NCBI GenBank assembly: GCA_044350425.1
Contig: JBILHS010000087.1
Coordinates: 1-25,020, forward strand
Direction: 5' to 3'
DNA: 25,020 nt
From: M3007 sp044350425
GTDB taxonomy: Bacteria; Bacteroidota; Bacteroidia; Chitinophagales; Saprospiraceae
The notes below the pieces were generated by a model. It was not told the DNA's origin and did not search any database. It worked only from the letters and a program-made list of their open reading frames with translations. A program made the translations under genes and the position numbers. Below, piece after piece: positions 22,169-25,020 of the stretch (position 1 is its first letter; each line of letters begins with the position of its first letter).

Positions 22169-22918
22169 ATGCGGACCCTAGTTATTGAAGACGAAATTCC
22201 AGCAGCCCGCCGGCTGAGTAAAATGGTGTTAACGGCCCGGCCCCAAGCCAATATATTGGAGACGCTGGATTCTGTGGAAAGCGCGGTGAGCTGGTTGCGC
22301 ACTTTCCCTGCGCCGGATCTGATCTTTATGGATATTCAAATTGCGGATGGCTTAAGTTTTGATATTTTCAAACAAGTAGAGATCACCGCTCCGGTAGTCT
22401 TTACCACTGCTTTTGATCAATATGCGGTGCAGGCATTTAAGGTGAGCGCTGTGGATTATCTACTCAAACCGGTAGATCCAAAAGACCTTGAAACGGCCTT
22501 GCAAAAGTTTGAAAATCAAAGATTTAAACAACAGCCTTTAGACATCGAAGCACTTACTAAATTGATCAAAAAAGAAAACTATAAAGATCGTTTTTTGGTG
22601 AAAACCGGCCAACAGCTCAATTTTTTACCAACGGCAGACATTGCCTATTTTAGGTCTTCCGATGGCCTTACACAGGCACATTCCTTTTCCGGAAAGAAGT
22701 TTTTTGTGGAGCATACCCTGGAAGAACTTGAAAATCTGCTGGACCCCCGGGTATACTTTCGCATCAGCCGGGGACTAACGGTTCAGCTCGGATCGATACA
22801 AAAGATTCATCCTCATTTGAACGGCAGACTTAAGCTGGAACTCAGCCCCAATGCCCCTGAAGAAGTTTTTGTAAGCAGGGAACGTGCAGGTGATTTTAAA
22901 ATCTGGCTGGGCGGATAA
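22169..22918 (+). CDS. LytTR-family response regulator
   Basis: The 249-residue protein has a receiver domain with acidic pocket residues E7 and D8, phosphoacceptor Asp55 in LIFMDIQI, the conserved T/Y switch area (FTTAFDQYAVQAF) and Lys100 in YLLKP. A LytTR DNA-binding domain follows from about residue 150 (RFLVKTGQQLNFLPTADIAY, then FFVEHTLEELENLL and FRISRGLTVQL). It should bind promoter repeats as a dimer when phosphorylated. It forms one unit with the LytS kinase upstream. In Bacteroidota such pairs control varied targets, so the regulon cannot be inferred; the membrane protein gene 84 bases downstream is one candidate. Confidence 0.94.
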   Translation: MRTLVIEDEIPAARRLSKMVLTARPQANILETLDSVESAVSWLRTFPAPDLIFMDIQIADGLSFDIFKQVEITAPVVFTTAFDQYAVQAFKVSAVDYLLKPVDPKDLETALQKFENQRFKQQPLDIEALTKLIKKENYKDRFLVKTGQQLNFLPTADIAYFRSSDGLTQAHSFSGKKFFVEHTLEELENLLDPRVYFRISRGLTVQLGSIQKIHPHLNGRLKLELSPNAPEEVFVSRERAGDFKIWLGG

Positions 22919-23002
22919 TTGGGAGACTGATGGGCTTTTGGAAAACTTGTCGGTTCTTTGTCCGTACAATTTACAACATTTGCCGGCAAGCGCCCTTTAA
23001 GT

Positions 23003-24829
23003 ATGTCCGATTTCAAGTTAACCTCCTTATTTGCCTTTTGGCTTTCTGCGGCCCTGATCGTAGCCAGTTCCGTCTTTTATTACCCGAAATGGACGAAGGA
23101 AAATTCTGAAGCTACCATCAGTTGGGACGTTTCGGGATATTATCTCTATTTGCCCGGTGCGCTCATCTACAAGGATTTAAAACAGTTGAAATGGTGGGAA
23201 GGGATTGATGCAAAGTATCATCCTGGGCCTGGCATGGGCCAGGCTTTTGCACACCCTTCAGGCAATTGGGTGATGAAATACCCCCTCGGACAAGCGCTCC
23301 AGTTTTTGCCCTGGTTTACAGTGGCTCACTTGCTGGCTGAGCCATTGGGTTATGCCGCAGATGGTTTTTCCAAGCCCTATCAGGCAGCCATCAGTTGGGG
23401 AAGCTTATTGATCGCCTTGCTGGGCTTGTGGTACCTGAGAAAAGTACTCAAAGTGTATTTTTCAGATCAGATTGTTGCGGTCGTTTTAATATTCCTGGTC
23501 TTCGGATCAAATTATCTGGAATATGCCGGGATTACCGGAGCAATGACCCATAATTGGTTATTTACACTCTATGCGATCCTGATATTCAGCACCATACAGT
23601 TTTATAAGCGTCCCGGTTATGCCAGTGCAGCCTTGATCGGATTACTGGTAGGATGGGCAACCATTACCCGACCTACCGAGATCATCGCCGCGATCATTCC
23701 ATTGTTTTGGGGACTTAATTCATGGGCAGGGCTTAAAGACCGACTTGCTTTTTTTACCACCCATTTTGCAAAAATAGCTATAACAGGGCTCCTCGCAGGT
23801 GCGATGATCTTCTTACAACTGGCTTATTGGAAATACGCAGCGGGCGAATGGATCGTATACAGTTATCAGGGTCAGAGTTTTACCTGGTTCCCGCCCCATA
23901 TTGAAGATGTACTCTGGAGCGCACGCGCCGGTTGGCTGGTCTATTCACCCATGATGCTCTTTGCCGTCATCGGCATTTTTATGCTGCGCAAACGCCTGCC
24001 CGACGTCTTTCCGGCTGTGTTTGCCTATTGCATGATCGCCCTTTACATTACCTCCGCCTGGGATATCTGGTGGTATGGTGGCAGTCTTGGGCAGCGTGCG
24101 ATGGTTCAGGCTTATCCGTTGTGGGCTTTTGGTCTGGCTGCATTTATTCAATGGGCCCTTAGTCTCCCAACGCAAAAGATCTGGACGAGCACCTTGCGAT
24201 GGGCATTGCTTGGGCTGGCCGCATTTTGTATCTACCTCAACCTCTGGTGGAGCCACCAGGCACATAAAGGCGGACTCTTTGTGGGGGAACAAATGACCCG
24301 CGCCTATATGTTAAAGGTTTTGGGGCGTTTTGATGTGGGCCGCGACCGTTTAAAATTGCTGGATACCCGGGAGGAATTCAATGGGCGTGAACGGCAGAAT
24401 GTTCGGGAAATTTTCACTCAAAATTTTGAATCAGATACCACTGGTAACACTTCCACGGACTTGCCCATTTCCGGGACAAGATCTTTGGTTTTAAACAAGG
24501 AAAAGCAAGCATCCCCTGAATTTGATCTGCCCATTAAATCCGGCGAAACAGGCTGGGTACGTGCAATTTGCACTTTTCGTTGCGATCCAAGAGAAGGAGA
24601 GACCTGGAGAATGGCCCAATTTGTACTACGTTTCCGAATGGGTGATAAAATCGTGAAAGACCGTTTGATTCGACTCCAGCGGCACGTGGACGGGAGCGAA
24701 ACCAGGTTGATTTTCTTTGATACCAGCATTCCGGACCTGCCTTTTGATCGGGTATCTATGATCTTTTGGAATGCCGAGAGTGATAAAACACTACGAATCG
24801 ATGATCTGAAGGCAGAGGTGTTTGAATGA
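23003..24829 (+). CDS. Polytopic membrane protein, glycosyltransferase-39-like
   Basis: From ATG 23003 the product is 608 residues. It has an N-terminal membrane helix (LTSLFAFWLSAALIVASSVF), a soluble loop with SWDVSGYYLYLPGALIY near 45-60, then about nine further membrane helices to around residue 410, and a soluble C-terminal domain of about 190 residues that is strand-rich. The early acidic/aromatic loop, ATITRPTEIIA and the YGGSLGQRAMVQAYP block are reminiscent of GT-C fold, polyprenol-phosphate-sugar-dependent glycosyltransferases, though I cannot identify the catalytic residue with certainty. A transfer role on the outer face of the inner membrane is inference. An upstream TTG at 22958 is in frame but unlikely as the start. 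The C-terminal half resembles a carbohydrate-binding or jelly-roll module. Confidence 0.7.
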   Translation: MSDFKLTSLFAFWLSAALIVASSVFYYPKWTKENSEATISWDVSGYYLYLPGALIYKDLKQLKWWEGIDAKYHPGPGMGQAFAHPSGNWVMKYPLGQALQFLPWFTVAHLLAEPLGYAADGFSKPYQAAISWGSLLIALLGLWYLRKVLKVYFSDQIVAVVLIFLVFGSNYLEYAGITGAMTHNWLFTLYAILIFSTIQFYKRPGYASAALIGLLVGWATITRPTEIIAAIIPLFWGLNSWAGLKDRLAFFTTHFAKIAITGLLAGAMIFLQLAYWKYAAGEWIVYSYQGQSFTWFPPHIEDVLWSARAGWLVYSPMMLFAVIGIFMLRKRLPDVFPAVFAYCMIALYITSAWDIWWYGGSLGQRAMVQAYPLWAFGLAAFIQWALSLPTQKIWTSTLRWALLGLAAFCIYLNLWWSHQAHKGGLFVGEQMTRAYMLKVLGRFDVGRDRLKLLDTREEFNGRERQNVREIFTQNFESDTTGNTSTDLPISGTRSLVLNKEKQASPEFDLPIKSGETGWVRAICTFRCDPREGETWRMAQFVLRFRMGDKIVKDRLIRLQRHVDGSETRLIFFDTSIPDLPFDRVSMIFWNAESDKTLRIDDLKAEVFE

Positions 24830-25020
24830 TTTAAGCATCCATTTTATCGCATGAACGATTGGCTATTGTGGACCCGGCATCGGGTGGACAACCGTTGTGG
24901 CCACTACCAATGCGGCATTTTCCCGCCCGGAGTTGTAAACCATGTTCAGTACGGTAAAAACATACAAAGTTTGGTCGTTTACCAAAGCTATTATCAGTTT
25001 TTGCCCTTTGGCCGCCTCCA
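24830..25020 (+). mobile_element. 5'-truncated IS66-family transposase fragment
   Basis: The frame is open from just after the membrane-protein stop to the window end. It encodes RCGHYQCGIFPPGVVNH, then VQYGKNIQSLVVYQSYYQFL and PFGRL. This resembles the IS66 TnpC region after the zinc-finger-like cysteines, where family members read 'FPxGVxxxVQYGxxIxALxVYLSxYQxLPxxRL'. The residues before it (FKHPFYRMNDWLLWTRHRVDN) do not fit the expected upstream part, and the usual two CxxC pairs are reduced to C-GHYQ-C, so the 5' half has been lost. It is probably a remnant, unless the window edge hides an intact 3' half. An antisense frame is also open here but is less family-like. Confidence 0.6.

Noticed and set aside
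24851..25020. Minus-strand open frame at the window end (EAAKGQKLIIALVNDQTLY...)
   Set aside because: It is open, but the plus-strand frame has the specific IS66-like pattern. The antisense reading has no family features I recognise, although I cannot exclude it.

Overview
The window reads as chromosomal DNA of a member of the Bacteroidota, most likely a Saprospiria-like lineage (the class-level placement is inference). The phylum call rests on a very large secreted protein with a gliding-motility/type IX secretion C-terminal domain, a TonB-dependent receptor with an N-terminal carboxypeptidase-regulatory-like domain, the DUF3822-rsmD gene pair, a LytS/LytTR two-component pair, the lack of clear Shine-Dalgarno sequences, and several TAnnTTTG-type -7 promoter elements next to genes.

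Layout. 1-1670: an accessory stretch with a partial reverse gene, two related small HTH-like genes, and between them an AT-rich DEDDh exonuclease gene carrying a C-terminal membrane anchor. 1672-1743: tRNA-Arg(CCU) on the minus strand, with its own terminator and promoter. 1840-7863: mostly housekeeping genes: a YfcE-like phosphoesterase, a LuxE/PaaK-like acyltransferase, a lipoprotein, rsmD, DUF3822, bactofilin, tsaD and a lipoprotein cytochrome c. 8047-13971: one 1974-residue T9SS-exported surface protein. 14212-17025 (minus): a TPR-like/patatin/transmembrane lipase. 17253-19649: a TonB-dependent receptor. 19783-21046: a GxxExxY gene, a large palindrome and a decayed NAD-dependent epimerase. 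21055-22918: a LytS-type kinase and a LytTR regulator, probably cotranscribed. 23003-24829: a polytopic membrane protein. 24830-25020: what looks like a 5'-truncated IS66-type transposase running off the window.

The most distinctive feature is a set of intergenic elements built from short iterated words, several folding into long hairpins: 'acggt' words at 1744-1800 and 7951-8029, a 22-bp inverted repeat bounding 2439-2600, a nested palindrome at 14060-14199, 'cacatag' words at 20214-20320 and 'catacatcat' words at 22128-22162. They lie in a probable tRNA precursor leader, just upstream of the giant gene, between convergent genes, after the GxxExxY gene and across the 3' end of the kinase gene. 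In two of the palindromes one arm carries an extra copy of the word, which suggests active slippage or unit gain. No complete mobile element, CRISPR array or recognisable named defence system was found.
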